This document shows, piece after piece, positions 8,899 through 19,075 of a stretch of DNA of 64,000 nucleotides (the first letter of the stretch is position 1; the number at the start of each line of letters is the position of its first letter). The notes beneath the pieces were generated by a model. The model was not told the DNA's origin and ran no database searches. It worked only from the letters and a program-made list of their open reading frames with translations. The DNA comes from Halomonas sp. SpR1 (GTDB lineage: Bacteria; Pseudomonadota; Gammaproteobacteria; Pseudomonadales; Halomonadaceae), in contig NZ_JAUAMB010000016.1 of assembly GCF_031010175.1 (NCBI RefSeq), positions 48,957-112,956 of the forward strand. Reading direction: 5' to 3'. The position numbers were made by a program, and so were the translations under genes.

Positions 8899-10806
8899 AT
8901 GCTCAAGCGCCCCAACACGCTAAAAAACTCCGAGCAAGAACTGCGTATTTTTCGTGTTAGAGCGCTACTCGCGGTGCTAGTGGTTTTTACACTTGCCGGC
9001 TTGCTAACGAGTCGCTTGGTTTATTTACAGATCGTCCAGCATGATATGTACAGCACGCGCTCCGAAAATAACCGGGTGCGGGTCGAACCGCTGCCGCCGA
9101 ACCGCGGTTTGATCTATGACCGAAATGGCGTGCTTCTGGCTGAAAACCGTCCTACCTACAACCTCACACTGGTACGCGAGCGTGTCGATAACCTGGACGA
9201 AACCCTGGCGCTGCTGGTGGATCTGCTCGAGCTGCCAGAGGAGGAGATTGAGGCATTCAATGTGCGTTCACGCCAACGCCAGCGTCCCTTTCAGCCTGCA
9301 CTACTTACCAGTGACCTAAGCGAAGAGCAAATCGCGCGTCTGGCGGTTAACCGACACCGCCTTCCTGGCGTTGAGATAGAGGCCCAGCCGCTACGTTACT
9401 ATCCCGATGCAGAAATAATGGCGCACGCTTTAGGCTATGTTGGCCGTATTAACGCGGAAGAGATGGAAACGCTGGATGCGGGCCGCTACGCGGGCACCCA
9501 CTTTATTGGTAAAACCGGTATTGAGCGTTTTTACGAAGACGAGCTGCACGGTCAGGCAGGCCTACGTAAAGTTGAAACGAACGCCCGTGGACGGGTGTTG
9601 CGCGAACTTGGCCGCACCGATCCGGTGCCGGGGGCGAATCTAACGCTAACCTTGGACAAGTCGATGCAGATGCTGGCCTATGAGCTGCTGGATGGCCGTC
9701 GCGGCTCTATTGTGGCTATCGTGCCGGCAACCGGCGAGATCCTGGCGATGGTATCGACCCCAGGGTTTGATAGTAACCAGTTTGTCACCGGAATTGACGT
9801 TGCCTCTTATCGAGGTTTGCAGGAAGACCTTGACCTGCCGCTGTTTAATCGCGCTATACGTGGCCACTATCCGCCAGGCTCCACGATCAAACCTTTTCTA
9901 GCCCTGGCGGGCTTGGTCGAAGGGGTCATCACCCCAGACAGCACTATCAATGACCCTGGTTACTACCAATTACCTAACGATTCCCGTCGCTACCGCAACT
10001 GGCTGCGTTGGGGGCATGGTCGTGTCGACCTGGAGCGCTCCCTTGCCGTATCCAATAATACCTATTACTACACGCTGGCCCATGACCTGGGCATCGATAA
10101 TTTGCATGAACAAATGAGTAATTTTGGCTTTGGCCAGCGCGTGGCTCATGACGTACAAGGAGAAAGCACCGCTTTGATGCCCTCGCGAGACTGGAAGCGT
10201 GGCCGCTTCAACCAGCCCTGGTACCCCGGCGAAACCCTTTCGGTGGGGATTGGTCAAGGCTATTGGCAGGTGACGCCTCTTCAGCTTGCCAGCGCCACGG
10301 CAACGCTGGCCAATCGTGGCCACTGGGTGAAGCCGAGGCTGGCGCGTCAGATTGGTGACACTCCCGTCCCCCGAGATCTGCCAGATACCCTGGATGATAT
10401 ACAGCTGTCCAATGACAACTGGTGGGACAGGGTATTCAGTGGCATGGAAAAAGTGATGAGTGGCCGTGAAGGTACTGCTCGCAGAACCGGTGTCGGCCTT
10501 GAATACCGTATGGGCGGTAAATCAGGTACGGCGCAAGTTTTTTCACTCGGTCAGGATCAGCGTTACAACGCCGACCAGCTGGCCGAGCGGCTACGTGACC
10601 ACGCGCTGTTTATGGCCTTTGCCCCGCTGGATGATCCTCAGATTGCCGTCTCTGTCATTGTCGAGAATGCAGGCGGCGGTAGTACCCATGCGGCCCACTT
10701 GGCGCGCGCCATGACGGATGCATGGTTGCTCAAAGATGACGCCCCCGGCGTTGAGGAAGTGCGCGAAGTGCTGGAAGAAGATGATGCCAATGTGGAGGGC
10801 AACTAA
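8899..10806 (+). CDS. mrdA: penicillin-binding protein 2, elongasome transpeptidase
   Basis: A 635-residue class B PBP anchored in the inner membrane by one N-terminal helix (about residues 24-45). It cross-links peptidoglycan in the Rod complex with RodA. The penicillin-binding motifs are PPGSTIKPF (SxxK), AVSNNTYY (SxN) and GKSGTAQV (KSG). NRGLIYDRNGVLLAENRP opens the pedestal domain. I prefer ATG 8899 over an in-frame TTG at 8872, because the latter adds nine residues of no family likeness; neither has a strong ribosome site. It is followed 3 bases later by rodA. Confidence 0.95.
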   Translation: MLKRPNTLKNSEQELRIFRVRALLAVLVVFTLAGLLTSRLVYLQIVQHDMYSTRSENNRVRVEPLPPNRGLIYDRNGVLLAENRPTYNLTLVRERVDNLDETLALLVDLLELPEEEIEAFNVRSRQRQRPFQPALLTSDLSEEQIARLAVNRHRLPGVEIEAQPLRYYPDAEIMAHALGYVGRINAEEMETLDAGRYAGTHFIGKTGIERFYEDELHGQAGLRKVETNARGRVLRELGRTDPVPGANLTLTLDKSMQMLAYELLDGRRGSIVAIVPATGEILAMVSTPGFDSNQFVTGIDVASYRGLQEDLDLPLFNRAIRGHYPPGSTIKPFLALAGLVEGVITPDSTINDPGYYQLPNDSRRYRNWLRWGHGRVDLERSLAVSNNTYYYTLAHDLGIDNLHEQMSNFGFGQRVAHDVQGESTALMPSRDWKRGRFNQPWYPGETLSVGIGQGYWQVTPLQLASATATLANRGHWVKPRLARQIGDTPVPRDLPDTLDDIQLSNDNWWDRVFSGMEKVMSGREGTARRTGVGLEYRMGGKSGTAQVFSLGQDQRYNADQLAERLRDHALFMAFAPLDDPQIAVSVIVENAGGGSTHAAHLARAMTDAWLLKDDAPGVEEVREVLEEDDANVEGN

Positions 10807-10809
10807 ACC

Positions 10810-11970
10810 ATGCCTTGGCATTACATAACGCGATCAATGCGAGGTCATCCTGTACGTCCACCCGAAAGTGGTATCGCCCGGCGCAAAAGTATTTGGGAGC
10901 GGATCCATCTTGACCCATGGCTGTTAGGCTTGCTGCTGGTGTTAATGGGGAGCGGTCTAATCGTTCTTTATAGTGCTTCCGGTCAATCCCTCGATGCGGT
11001 TATCGGCCAGGGCATGCGCTTTGGTATCGCGTTGGTAGGGATGGTGATTATTGCCCAATTTTCACCGTCGACTTTTTTACGCTGGGCGCCGCTGGCGTAT
11101 GGCGTCGGTGTTGCCATGCTGGTTGCTGTTGACGTGGTAGGCGATGTGGGTATGGGGGCCAAACGCTGGCTAGAGATACCCGGGGTGATACGTTTTCAAC
11201 CATCGGAAATGATGAAGCTGGCAGCTCCGTTAATGGTCGCTGCCTATCTAAATCGTTGCGAACTACCGCCGCGCCTGCGCGATATTGTGGTGTGCGGGGT
11301 CATTATTGGCGTTCCAGTGGTGTTAACCGCAATCCAGCCAGATTTAGGCACCTCGCTGCTGGTATCCAGCGCTGCTCTGATCGTGGTTTTGCTGGCGGGT
11401 TTGTCGTGGCGTTTGATCGGATTCATTACCGCGCTGGGGGCTGCGGCTGTGCCGCTGCTCTGGATGAATATGCATAACTACCAGCGCCAGCGGGTATTGA
11501 CGTTTCTAAACCCTGAAAGCGATCCCCTAGGGTCAGGCTGGAATATTATTCAGTCGACCACAGCCATCGGCAGTGGGGGGTTATGGGGCAAGGGGTGGCT
11601 CCAGGGTACCCAGTCCCAGCTAGAGTTTTTGCCTGAACGCCATACCGATTTCATTATTGCTGTCTTGGGTGAAGAGTTTGGTTTGGTCGGTATGCTGGTG
11701 TTGTTGTTCCTTTATCTATTGATTGTGAGCCGTGGTTTGTGGATGGCAAGCTCAGCGCAGGATACCTTTGGTCGCTTGGTGGCCGGCAGCATCATTTTAA
11801 CATTTTTCATCTACGTATTTGTCAATATGGGCATGGTGAGCGGCATTTTGCCCGTAGTAGGGGTGCCGCTGCCGCTGGTTAGTTATGGCGGCACCTCAAG
11901 CGTGACCTTGCTAGCGGGTTTCGGTATTCTCATGTCGATACATGCTCATCGTCGGCTGCTGTCACGTTAG
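10810..11970 (+). CDS. rodA: rod-shape SEDS glycosyltransferase RodA
   Basis: A 386-residue SEDS protein with about ten membrane helices that polymerises lipid II glycan strands with PBP2. Family landmarks are GAKRWLEIPGVIRFQPSEM, the IQPDLGTSLLV segment (catalytic Asp in the large extracellular loop region), GSGGLWGKGWLQGTQSQLEF, LPERHTDFI and the C-terminal GVPLPLVSYGGTSSVTLL. A GGAGG lies 12 bases before the ATG, inside the end of mrdA. An alternative ATG at 10837 would remove nine residues of the cytoplasmic tail. Confidence 0.96.
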   Translation: MPWHYITRSMRGHPVRPPESGIARRKSIWERIHLDPWLLGLLLVLMGSGLIVLYSASGQSLDAVIGQGMRFGIALVGMVIIAQFSPSTFLRWAPLAYGVGVAMLVAVDVVGDVGMGAKRWLEIPGVIRFQPSEMMKLAAPLMVAAYLNRCELPPRLRDIVVCGVIIGVPVVLTAIQPDLGTSLLVSSAALIVVLLAGLSWRLIGFITALGAAAVPLLWMNMHNYQRQRVLTFLNPESDPLGSGWNIIQSTTAIGSGGLWGKGWLQGTQSQLEFLPERHTDFIIAVLGEEFGLVGMLVLLFLYLLIVSRGLWMASSAQDTFGRLVAGSIILTFFIYVFVNMGMVSGILPVVGVPLPLVSYGGTSSVTLLAGFGILMSIHAHRRLLSR

Positions 11971-12061
11971 CAACGTTGCCACGCTCAAGCGCTTGTTGCT
12001 CGTCAATGGAAAACTCAGGCATGGATGTTTCTGGAATGAATAGCCCAACAGTGGAGAACCA

Positions 12062-13120
12062 ATGAACAAGGTTCAAAGGAAGACGAGCAGCTATGTGTTG
12101 GCCGCGCTGGTGTGCTGGGCGACGACCACGTTTGCTGATCAGCCTTCACAAGGATCTCAATTCGCTGCTTCACAGCATTTTGCACCCCAGCAGAATGCTG
12201 ATAGCCAAGCGCTGATGGGAGAGCTGGTCGAGCAAGGGTTGCCGCAGACTTGGCTGGAAGAGGTACTAGGGCAGGCAAAATACACGCAGAGTGTATTAGA
12301 TGCGATGGAAGGGGCCGCAGAGCGCCGCCTAAAGTGGTATGAGTATCGCGCCATTTTCCTGACCCAGCAGCGTATTGAAGAGGGGGCGGAATTTATTGAC
12401 GCGCATGCCGATGCTCTCGCCCGAGCCGAAAACACTTACGGTGTACCTGCAGAGGTTATTACTGCCATTATTGGAGTTGAAACCTACTATGGTCGGCATA
12501 AAGGCCAGCACCGGGTGCTGGACTCGCTTGCCACGCTGGCGTTTCACCACCCGACAAGGGGGGCTTTTTTTCGCGGTGAGCTAGCGGCTTTTTTACGAAT
12601 CGCCTACGAACAGAAGGTTGACCCTACCGAGCTGCGCGGCTCCTACGCGGGAGCCATGGGCTATCCACAGTTTATTCCCACCAGTTACCAAGCGTATGCC
12701 GTTGATTTCGATGGCGACGGGCGGCGGGATCTGTGGGAAAACCCGGTCGATGCGATTGGCAGTGTTGCCAATTACTTTGCTGAGCATAACTGGCAGCCAG
12801 GGGGCGATATTTATCACCAGGCCAGTGGGTTTGAGGTACTGCCCATAGAGCTACTGCAGGAGCTCTCATTTAACCAAACGTCGCCTCCCGCGATGAGTGT
12901 TGCGCAATTGGCTGCCCATGGTGTTGAGGCTGAAGAGCCTCTCGATGATAATTTGTTGGTCATGCCCCTGGCGCTTGAGTTCGCCGGTGGGGAAACCCGC
13001 TACCGGTTAGGTGAGTATAATTTTTACGTCATTACCCGCTACAACCACAGTCACCTCTACGCCATGGCCGTCACCGAGTTGGCGGAAGCGATTGCTGAGC
13101 TGCATGAGGATGAGGCATGA
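12062..13120 (+). CDS. mltB: lytic murein transglycosylase B
   Basis: A 352-residue periplasmic SLT_2 family transglycosylase that cleaves the MurNAc-GlcNAc bond of peptidoglycan. The catalytic glutamate is in ITAIIGVETYYGR. The AGAMGYPQFIPTSYQAYAVD and FDGDGRRDLWENPVDAIGS stretches are typical MltB. The N-terminus (to about residue 25, ending TFA-DQ) is a signal peptide. I see no lipobox, unlike E. coli MltB, so it is probably soluble. Its stop overlaps rlpA by 4 bases. Confidence 0.93.
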   Translation: MNKVQRKTSSYVLAALVCWATTTFADQPSQGSQFAASQHFAPQQNADSQALMGELVEQGLPQTWLEEVLGQAKYTQSVLDAMEGAAERRLKWYEYRAIFLTQQRIEEGAEFIDAHADALARAENTYGVPAEVITAIIGVETYYGRHKGQHRVLDSLATLAFHHPTRGAFFRGELAAFLRIAYEQKVDPTELRGSYAGAMGYPQFIPTSYQAYAVDFDGDGRRDLWENPVDAIGSVANYFAEHNWQPGGDIYHQASGFEVLPIELLQELSFNQTSPPAMSVAQLAAHGVEAEEPLDDNLLVMPLALEFAGGETRYRLGEYNFYVITRYNHSHLYAMAVTELAEAIAELHEDEA

Positions 13121-14115
13121 AGAGTAAACTGACGATAACCCGGCGGGCAGGGAGCATGATCGCTTTGTTAGCCCTAGTCACCGGCTGTGCCAGTAATGAA
13201 ACCCAACGAGTAGATGCCCCTGGCTCCAGTAAGCCAGCGGCAGCTTCGACGTCATCGGCGGCCAGCAATAGCGGCGGCCGCTATGCCATGAGTGGTGATG
13301 CCTATCCCCTTGAGCCACCGGATGTTACCAAGGTGCCTGATGCAGAGCCGCGCATTGAGCAGCCTTCTCGTGCAGGTAACCGTCCTAACTATGAAGTCTG
13401 GGGTAAAACCTACCATGTGCTGCCAGATGCAACGGGTTACGAGAAGCGCGGAACGGCCTCATGGTATGGTGAAAAATTTCATGGTTACGCGACGTCAAAT
13501 GGTGAAATCTACGACATGTATAAAATGTCGGCGGCGCACCGTTCGTTGCCTTTACCCACCTTTGCTCGGGTCACCAGCCTGGATAACGGGCGGTCGGTGA
13601 TTGTTCGGGTGAACGATCGTGGCCCCTTCCATAGTGACCGGGAGATCGATCTCTCCTATGCTGCTGCCGCCCGCCTAGGCTTCCTCGATAATGGTACCGG
13701 TTCCGTAAAAGTGGAAGCGATCAACCCAGAACAGTGGCTAGCCGAGCACGGCAGGGGCAGCAGCGCATCGCCTCAGTCACGCGTATCTGAGGCGCCGCGG
13801 GTGGCTTCAAACGCCTCTTCTGTGTCGGTTCAGCCAGCAGCACCGGCTCCTTCACCACAGGTGCAAGCAACGCGGGCGCCCAGTGAAAGTGGAGCAGACG
13901 GCGCGGTGTATTTGCAGATCGCGGCGCTGGGTAATCCTGAAGGTGCTCAGCAGTTACAGCAGCGTTTGCAAGGTGAGCAGCCCCATGCAGTGCGTATAAT
14001 GAGTGATGCCGACGTCTATCGTGTCCAGGTCGGGCCCATTGACCCAGGGCAGGAGCTTCAGGCGCGAGAAACACTACGTCAAGCAGGGTTCCCCCAGGTC
14101 TTTGTTGTGCGATAA
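13117..14115 (+). CDS. rlpA: RlpA-like septal ring lytic transglycosylase, lipoprotein
   Basis: A 332-residue lipoprotein. The lipobox is LVTGC (Cys near residue 24), so it is probably outer-membrane anchored. A double-psi beta-barrel domain follows, GTASWYGEKFHGYATSNGE through VNDRGPFHSDREIDLSYAAA. A Ser/Ala/Pro-rich linker leads to a C-terminal SPOR domain (from about VYLQIAALGNPEGAQQL) that binds denuded glycan at the septum. The Pseudomonas homologue is a transglycosylase acting on naked glycan. The ATGA overlap with mltB and adjacent dacA support a cell-wall remodelling operon. Confidence 0.93.
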   Translation: MKSKLTITRRAGSMIALLALVTGCASNETQRVDAPGSSKPAAASTSSAASNSGGRYAMSGDAYPLEPPDVTKVPDAEPRIEQPSRAGNRPNYEVWGKTYHVLPDATGYEKRGTASWYGEKFHGYATSNGEIYDMYKMSAAHRSLPLPTFARVTSLDNGRSVIVRVNDRGPFHSDREIDLSYAAAARLGFLDNGTGSVKVEAINPEQWLAEHGRGSSASPQSRVSEAPRVASNASSVSVQPAAPAPSPQVQATRAPSESGADGAVYLQIAALGNPEGAQQLQQRLQGEQPHAVRIMSDADVYRVQVGPIDPGQELQARETLRQAGFPQVFVVR

Positions 14116-14141
14116 TTCACCCCCTCTAATTTATTTCTTGT

Positions 14142-14158
14142 GGCGCGTTTTACGCGCC
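14142..14158 (+). other. hairpin between rlpA and dacA
   Basis: GGCGCG and CGCGCC form a perfect 6-bp stem around a TTTTA loop, 27 bases after rlpA. There is no clean T-run behind it (GCCGTATTTT), so it is at best a weak terminator, or an RNA-stability element inside the operon. Confidence 0.4.
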
Positions 14159-14215
14159 GCCGTATTTTACAAATAAGCTTTGCAATCAAGCTTTCAAGTA
14201 AGTGAGACTGACGTT

Positions 14216-15430
14216 ATGAACGTGTTTACATCCATTGGTCGCTCTGCCCGCCTGTGCCTCTTTGCTGTTGTGGTAACAGTTGCGGTGCCTGCCGGTGCCC
14301 AGTCAACTCCGCAGCCGGTCATTCCACAACCGCAAACCATTATCCCTGCCGCTCCCCAGTTAGCGGCAAGCTCGTGGATACTCATGGATGCTAACAGTGG
14401 CCGCATATTGGCGGAGCATAACTCCGATGAGCGTCTGCCACCGGCGAGTTTGACCAAGTTGATGACCGCCTATTTGGTGGAGCGTGAGCTGGATCGCGGC
14501 ACCATTAACCTCACTGATATGGTTAATATTAGCGAGAATGCATGGCGCACCGGTGGCTCGAAAATGTTTATCGAGGTGGGCGATCAAGTATCGGTAGATA
14601 ACCTGCTCCACGGTATTATTATCGTTTCGGGTAACGATGCCAGCGTGGCAATGGCGGAGCATTTAGCCGGTGGTGAAACACCGTTTGCCGATCTGATGAA
14701 TCAGCATGCCACTCGTTTGGGCATGGATAATACCAACTTCCAGAACGCTACCGGTTTGCCGGGTGATAATCACTACTCAACTGCCCATGATATGGCGCGG
14801 TTATCGCGGCACATCATTAATGATTACCCAGATCACTACGCCATCTACTCTCAGCGTACCTTCTCTTATGGTGGTATTGATCAACCCAACCGTAACCGTC
14901 TGCTATGGCGTGACCCGTCTGTAGATGGCCTGAAAACCGGCTGGACGACAGAAGCGGGGTTCTGCCTCGTGTCATCGGCCAAGCGTGACGATATGCGCTT
15001 GATTTCAGTGGTAATGGGCACCAATTCTGACGAAGCGCGCGCCCAGGAAACCCAAAAGCTGCTCAGCTACGGTTTCCGCTTTTTCGAAACCATGAAGCTT
15101 TATGAGCGTGGTGCCGTGCTGGCAACGCCACGGGTTTGGGGTGGTGATATCAACGAGCTGCGCGTCGGTGTTGATGAAGAAGTGTTTATGACCTTGCCGC
15201 GCAACCGCAACGAAGAGTTACGTGCGCGCCTCAACCTCAACCCAGACTTACAGGCACCGATCGCCGTTGGCGACGAGGTGGGTACACTGGAAGTGCACTT
15301 GGGTGACGAAGTGGTCGGCGAGCGTCGCCTAGTAGCACTGGAAAACATCGAAGAGGGTGGCCTGTTCAAGCGCCTGTTCGATCAAGTGCAGCGCTTCTTT
15401 AGTAATTTGATTAGTAGTTTTACCGATTAA
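14216..15430 (+). CDS. dacA: D-alanyl-D-alanine carboxypeptidase (PBP5/6 type)
   Basis: A 404-residue low-molecular-weight PBP that trims the terminal D-Ala of peptidoglycan pentapeptides. The signal peptide ends near VPAGAQ. Catalytic motifs are PPASLTKLMTAY (SxxK), IVSGNDASVAMAEHLAG (SGN) and VDGLKTGWTTEAGFCL (KTG). The C-terminal domain ends in an amphipathic tail (FKRLFDQVQRFFSNLISSF) that would peg it to the inner membrane. I take ATG 14216, just after GTGAGACTGACGTT; a frame open from 14180 adds 12 implausible residues. Confidence 0.95.
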   Translation: MNVFTSIGRSARLCLFAVVVTVAVPAGAQSTPQPVIPQPQTIIPAAPQLAASSWILMDANSGRILAEHNSDERLPPASLTKLMTAYLVERELDRGTINLTDMVNISENAWRTGGSKMFIEVGDQVSVDNLLHGIIIVSGNDASVAMAEHLAGGETPFADLMNQHATRLGMDNTNFQNATGLPGDNHYSTAHDMARLSRHIINDYPDHYAIYSQRTFSYGGIDQPNRNRLLWRDPSVDGLKTGWTTEAGFCLVSSAKRDDMRLISVVMGTNSDEARAQETQKLLSYGFRFFETMKLYERGAVLATPRVWGGDINELRVGVDEEVFMTLPRNRNEELRARLNLNPDLQAPIAVGDEVGTLEVHLGDEVVGERRLVALENIEEGGLFKRLFDQVQRFFSNLISSFTD

Positions 15431-15507
15431 TCAGCTCAACGAGCTGTACGTTGAATGGTTTTATCGTGTATCCGTAATGAACGGTGTCTTTACGAAATAG
15501 GCTGGTT

Positions 15508-15819
15508 ATGAAAAAAGATGCTCCCCAGGGGCTGCGTGATTTGCGCCAACCGGCGGCTCAGGAGCCGCCGAAAATCACTTTTCCCTGTGATTACTCATTA
15601 AAAGTTGTCGGTGATGCCGCCGAGGATTTCCCCGCCTGCGTGTGCCAAGTGATTGTGCGCCACGACCCCGACTTCGATGCAACTGCGATGCAGGTAGTCG
15701 ACAGTCGCAATGGCCGCTTTCAATCGGTGCGAGTGGTGATTAGGGCAACCGGAGAGCAGCATATTAAAGAGCTGTTTGAGGATCTTAAGGCCACCGGCCG
15801 TGTGCATATGGTGGTGTGA
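15508..15819 (+). CDS. ybeD: DUF493 family protein YbeD
   Basis: A 103-residue protein of the YbeD/DUF493 family, an ACT-like fold of unknown precise role placed between dacA and lipB in many gammaproteobacteria, as here. Family features are [13 protein letters not shown], the [21 protein letters not shown] core and ATGRVHMVV at the end. ATG 15508 is preferred to the GTG at 15484 on family length. Its stop overlaps the lipB start. Confidence 0.9.
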   Translation: MKKDAPQGLRDLRQPAAQEPPKITFPCDYSLKVVGDAAEDFPACVCQVIVRHDPDFDATAMQVVDSRNGRFQSVRVVIRATGEQHIKELFEDLKATGRVHMVV

Positions 15820-16484
15820 CTGTGGATAGCGCCGCACCGATTGAGTTGCACGACTTGGGACACCAAGCTTACCTGCCGGTGTGGGAAGCCATGCGCGCAT
15901 TGACTGATACGCGGAATGCGCAAACGCCGGATCAGTTCTGGCTGGTTGAGCATGACCCGGTGTTTACCCAGGGCCAAGCTGGTAAACCCGAACATTTGCT
16001 ACTGCCCGGCGATATTCCGGTAGTGCACGTTGATCGGGGGGGGCAGGTCACCTATCACGGCCCAGGTCAGGTCGTACTGTATCCACTGCTGGATGTGCGG
16101 CGCGGTAAAATTGGCGTGCGGGATCTAGTCACTGCATTGGAAAATGCCGTGATTGATGTTTTAAGCGACTATGGTGTGAGCGCCCGCGCAAGGCCGGATG
16201 CCCCCGGGGTGTATGTGATGACCGAGGCGGGGGAGGCGAAGATTGCTTCACTTGGTTTGCGTATTCGGCGCGGAGCCAGCTTTCATGGCGTGGCGTTAAA
16301 TGTAGACGGTGACTTAACGCCTTTTTTACGCATTAATCCCTGTGGGTATGCAGGGATGCCCATGGTGAAGCTGGCTGATCTGGTCGCTTTGCCAGGTGAG
16401 CACCGGGTGGGTGAGCAGTTGGCTGAAGCGCTGGCCAGAAGATTAGACCGCGAAGTGGTCAGTGTTGAGCGTTCGCCGCTTTAA
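15816..16484 (+). CDS. lipB: octanoyl-[acyl-carrier-protein]:protein octanoyltransferase
   Basis: A 222-residue cytoplasmic enzyme that transfers octanoyl from ACP to lipoyl domains, the first step of lipoate synthesis. [20 protein letters not shown] is the family signature. The catalytic lysine is in [13 protein letters not shown] and the catalytic cysteine in INPCGYAGM. The GTG at 15816 overlaps the ybeD stop; a second in-frame GTG at 15822 is equally possible. lipA lies just beyond in the opposite direction. Confidence 0.95.
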   Translation: MTVDSAAPIELHDLGHQAYLPVWEAMRALTDTRNAQTPDQFWLVEHDPVFTQGQAGKPEHLLLPGDIPVVHVDRGGQVTYHGPGQVVLYPLLDVRRGKIGVRDLVTALENAVIDVLSDYGVSARARPDAPGVYVMTEAGEAKIASLGLRIRRGASFHGVALNVDGDLTPFLRINPCGYAGMPMVKLADLVALPGEHRVGEQLAEALARRLDREVVSVERSPL

Positions 16485-16560
16485 AAGTGCGTCACCTTCT
16501 CCCTCCAAGGTGGTTAGGCTGGTAGCCTGAGCGGGAGGGATACTTGGCAATGGGTGACGA

Positions 16561-16591
16561 AGCGCCATCTTGGGAATTTCCTGATGGCGCT
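16561..16591 (+). terminator. bidirectional hairpin between lipB and lipA
   Basis: AGCGCCATC and GATGGCGCT pair perfectly over 9 bp around a 13-base loop in the gap between convergent genes. No long T-run follows on either strand, so termination efficiency is uncertain. A second complementary pair, CGTCACC and GGTGACG, encloses the sequence just before it. Confidence 0.5.
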
Positions 16592-16601
16592 AGGTTTAGG
16601 C

Positions 16602-17666
16602 CTACCCTACGTTGAGTGCAGGAATTATGTTGGGGTTTGTTTCCTGCTCCTGGCCGGGAATCGCGGCAGGTGAGGCGAGCCCCAGGTTATTTTTCTCAAA
16701 CACCCGGTCGGCGCGGTAGCTCGAGCGTACCAGCGGGCCAGAAGGCACTTCCATAAAGCCTTTTTCCAAGCCAATCACGCGGTAGCGATCAAACTCTTCA
16801 GGCGTTACCCAGCGCTCCACCGATAGGTGGTTTTTGGTTGGGCGAAGGTACTGACCGAGGGTGACGATGTCTACGCCGATCTCGCGAAGATCGTCAAAGG
16901 TTTGCAAAATCTCTTCGTCCGTTTCACCCAAGCCCAGCATCAGGCTGGTTTTGGTAATGATGTCAGGACGATAGCGCTTGGCATGGGCAAGTACATCGAG
17001 GGTTTTACGGTAACCTGCCCGACGGTCACGCACGCGTCCTGTCAGCCGTTCTACGGTTTCCACATTCTGGGCAAATACTTGCAGGCCAGAATCGACGACG
17101 CGTTCGATAGCTGTCAGTTCGCCATCGAAGTCGGGCGTTAAGGCTTCCACTACCACATCTGGCGTGCGCGCTTTTATCGCACGAATGCAGTTGGCGTAGT
17201 GGGTTGCACCACCATCGTCGAGGTCGTCACGGTCTACTGAGGTCAGTACGATATAACGCAGCCCCATTAGCTCTACGGATTTAGCCGTATTTTCTGGCTC
17301 TTCGTGATCCAGCCAACCCTGGGGGTTGCCGGTGTCCACCGCGCAGAACCGGCAGGCGCGGGTGCATACCGAGCCCATTAGCATGATCGTGGCTGTGCCG
17401 TTGCTCCAGCACTCGCCCATATTGGGGCAGTGGGATTCGGCACAAACGGTGCTTAACCGATGGGTGGCGACGTTTTTCTTGACCGCTTCAAAACGCTCGC
17501 CCCCTGGGATTTGTGCCCGCAACCACTTGGGTTTGCGCTCAAGCTCAACAGAAGAAGGCTCTGCCTGCGCTTTGCGCTGCTTCATGCCATCCTTGATCAC
17601 CGACATGCCACGTTCGTTACGGTATTTTTCACCGCTGGACACGCGCTGCGAGGGGTTATTGCTCAT
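16602..17666 (-). CDS. lipA: lipoyl synthase
   Basis: A 354-residue radical-SAM enzyme that inserts two sulfurs into octanoyl-lipoyl domains. It carries both Fe-S cysteine sets: the auxiliary [12 protein letters not shown] (C-x4-C-x5-C) and the radical-[14 protein letters not shown] (C-x3-C-x2-C). [12 protein letters not shown] and [19 protein letters not shown] are also diagnostic. I start at ATG 17666 (MSNNPSQRV), with an AGAGAGG stretch about 12 bases upstream; the frame is open to 17738 but those 24 residues do not look like the family. It is convergent with lipB rather than in the same operon. Confidence 0.95.
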   Translation of the reverse strand: MSNNPSQRVSSGEKYRNERGMSVIKDGMKQRKAQAEPSSVELERKPKWLRAQIPGGERFEAVKKNVATHRLSTVCAESHCPNMGECWSNGTATIMLMGSVCTRACRFCAVDTGNPQGWLDHEEPENTAKSVELMGLRYIVLTSVDRDDLDDGGATHYANCIRAIKARTPDVVVEALTPDFDGELTAIERVVDSGLQVFAQNVETVERLTGRVRDRRAGYRKTLDVLAHAKRYRPDIITKTSLMLGLGETDEEILQTFDDLREIGVDIVTLGQYLRPTKNHLSVERWVTPEEFDRYRVIGLEKGFMEVPSGPLVRSSYRADRVFEKNNLGLASPAAIPGQEQETNPNIIPALNVG

Positions 17667-17843
17667 AGGGACAGAGCCTCTCTTCTGTGCGGTAGGCCGA
17701 AGGCATGAAAGGGCGTCGACCCTTCCAAAACCTGCCAATTGTTACCTAATTAATACGAAGTACGCTCGATATTTAATCGCGCTAGTTACTACTAATGTAA
17801 CATATCTCGGTGTCTACAAGACACCGTAAGCCGTTACTTGCTT

Positions 17844-18830
17844 TCAAGATGAAAGTATCGGCAAACAGGCTACACCATGGCTGGGCAAGGGGGTGGAGGG
17901 CGCCTGGAAGTGGCGGCGGTAATCGGGTAAGTGCTCTCGGACAAAACTTAAAAACAGCTCAGCGACCGGTGTGGGTAAGCGCTCCCGAGTATAGACCGTG
18001 CACCAAGAGCGGTGGATGGGGAAGTCGGGCAGTCCCAGCTCAAAAAGTAACCCTTGCTCAAGCTCCAGCTGAACCGCCAAACGTGGCAGTACGGCAACTC
18101 CCAAGTGGGCCATGACACCGCCTTTAATTGCCTCGTTGGTGCCCAGCTCGATGCAGTGGGGAAGGGCAACCTGCTGATTGGCTGCCATCTGCTCAAAGGC
18201 GTTGCGTACACCAGAGCCGGGTTCACGCATCAGTACATAGTGGCGAGCAAAGTCTGCTAATGAGGGTTGTGGCATCGAAAGCAGCGGATGCTCGGGCCAG
18301 ACAACGGCGATCAGTTCGTTATCAATAATCGGCATCACCACCAAGCGATCGTCTTCAGGAACCATCGCCATAATGACGAGATCATCCTGTTGTTCCGTGA
18401 GTCGCTCGAGTGCCTGACGGCGGTTGCACACCTTTAAGCGAACGTGCACCTCAGGATAGTGAGCACGGAAACGGGCAAGTAAATAAGGCACTACATATTG
18501 GGCTGAAGAGACCGCTGCGATATTAAGTTCTCCGCTAATTTTGCCGTTAATATCTGATAGGTTCATTTCCAGCCGCGAAAGTTGACCAAAAATTTCTCGT
18601 GCTGAGTGGGCGAGGGTGTCAGCGGCAGGAAGCGTGTGGAGCGTTTTGCCCGCGTAGTTAAACAGTGGCTGACCCAGTGCCAGCTCAAGCTGGCGTATTT
18701 GCGCGCTCACCGCGGGCTGGGTCAGCCCCAATTGCTCAGCTGCACGGGAGTATGAGCGCTGCCGGTGCACCGCCTGGAAGACCTGGAGTTGACGAAATGT
18801 AAGACGATTGAGCAGATTGGGGGATGACAT
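17844..18830 (-). CDS. LysR-type transcriptional regulator
   Basis: A 328-residue regulator with an N-terminal winged helix (LTFRQLQVFQAVHRQRSYSRAA, then LTQPAVSAQIRQLE) and a C-terminal substrate-binding domain. The AVSSAQYVVPYLLARFRAHYPEV stretch resembles CbbR-like members. The effector cannot be told from sequence. It is divergent from the DUF3141 gene across 245 bases, the classical arrangement for a LysR protein controlling its neighbour. AT-rich partial dyads lie at about 18960-19020, but I cannot pick a single T-N11-A box. Confidence 0.85.
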   Translation of the reverse strand: MSSPNLLNRLTFRQLQVFQAVHRQRSYSRAAEQLGLTQPAVSAQIRQLELALGQPLFNYAGKTLHTLPAADTLAHSAREIFGQLSRLEMNLSDINGKISGELNIAAVSSAQYVVPYLLARFRAHYPEVHVRLKVCNRRQALERLTEQQDDLVIMAMVPEDDRLVVMPIIDNELIAVVWPEHPLLSMPQPSLADFARHYVLMREPGSGVRNAFEQMAANQQVALPHCIELGTNEAIKGGVMAHLGVAVLPRLAVQLELEQGLLFELGLPDFPIHRSWCTVYTRERLPTPVAELFLSFVREHLPDYRRHFQAPSTPLPSHGVACLPILSS

Positions 18831-19075
18831 AGCTACCTCGTAGTGAGCACCCTTGAACGGCTAAGGATTAATATCAACACCAGGCTCAATCGCCAGGGCA
18901 AGGCATGCTAACACTGAATCTTTGACGCTGCCTAAACAGTGCTTCATTAGTCTTGTAAGTCGTAATTATCAAGGCTAAAGATCGACGTCGCGCACGTAGT
19001 GGACTAGACTATATTGCATTGCAGCATTATTGCTTTCGGGTCTGGTGCTTGTGCACCAACCCAACGGGAGACCCT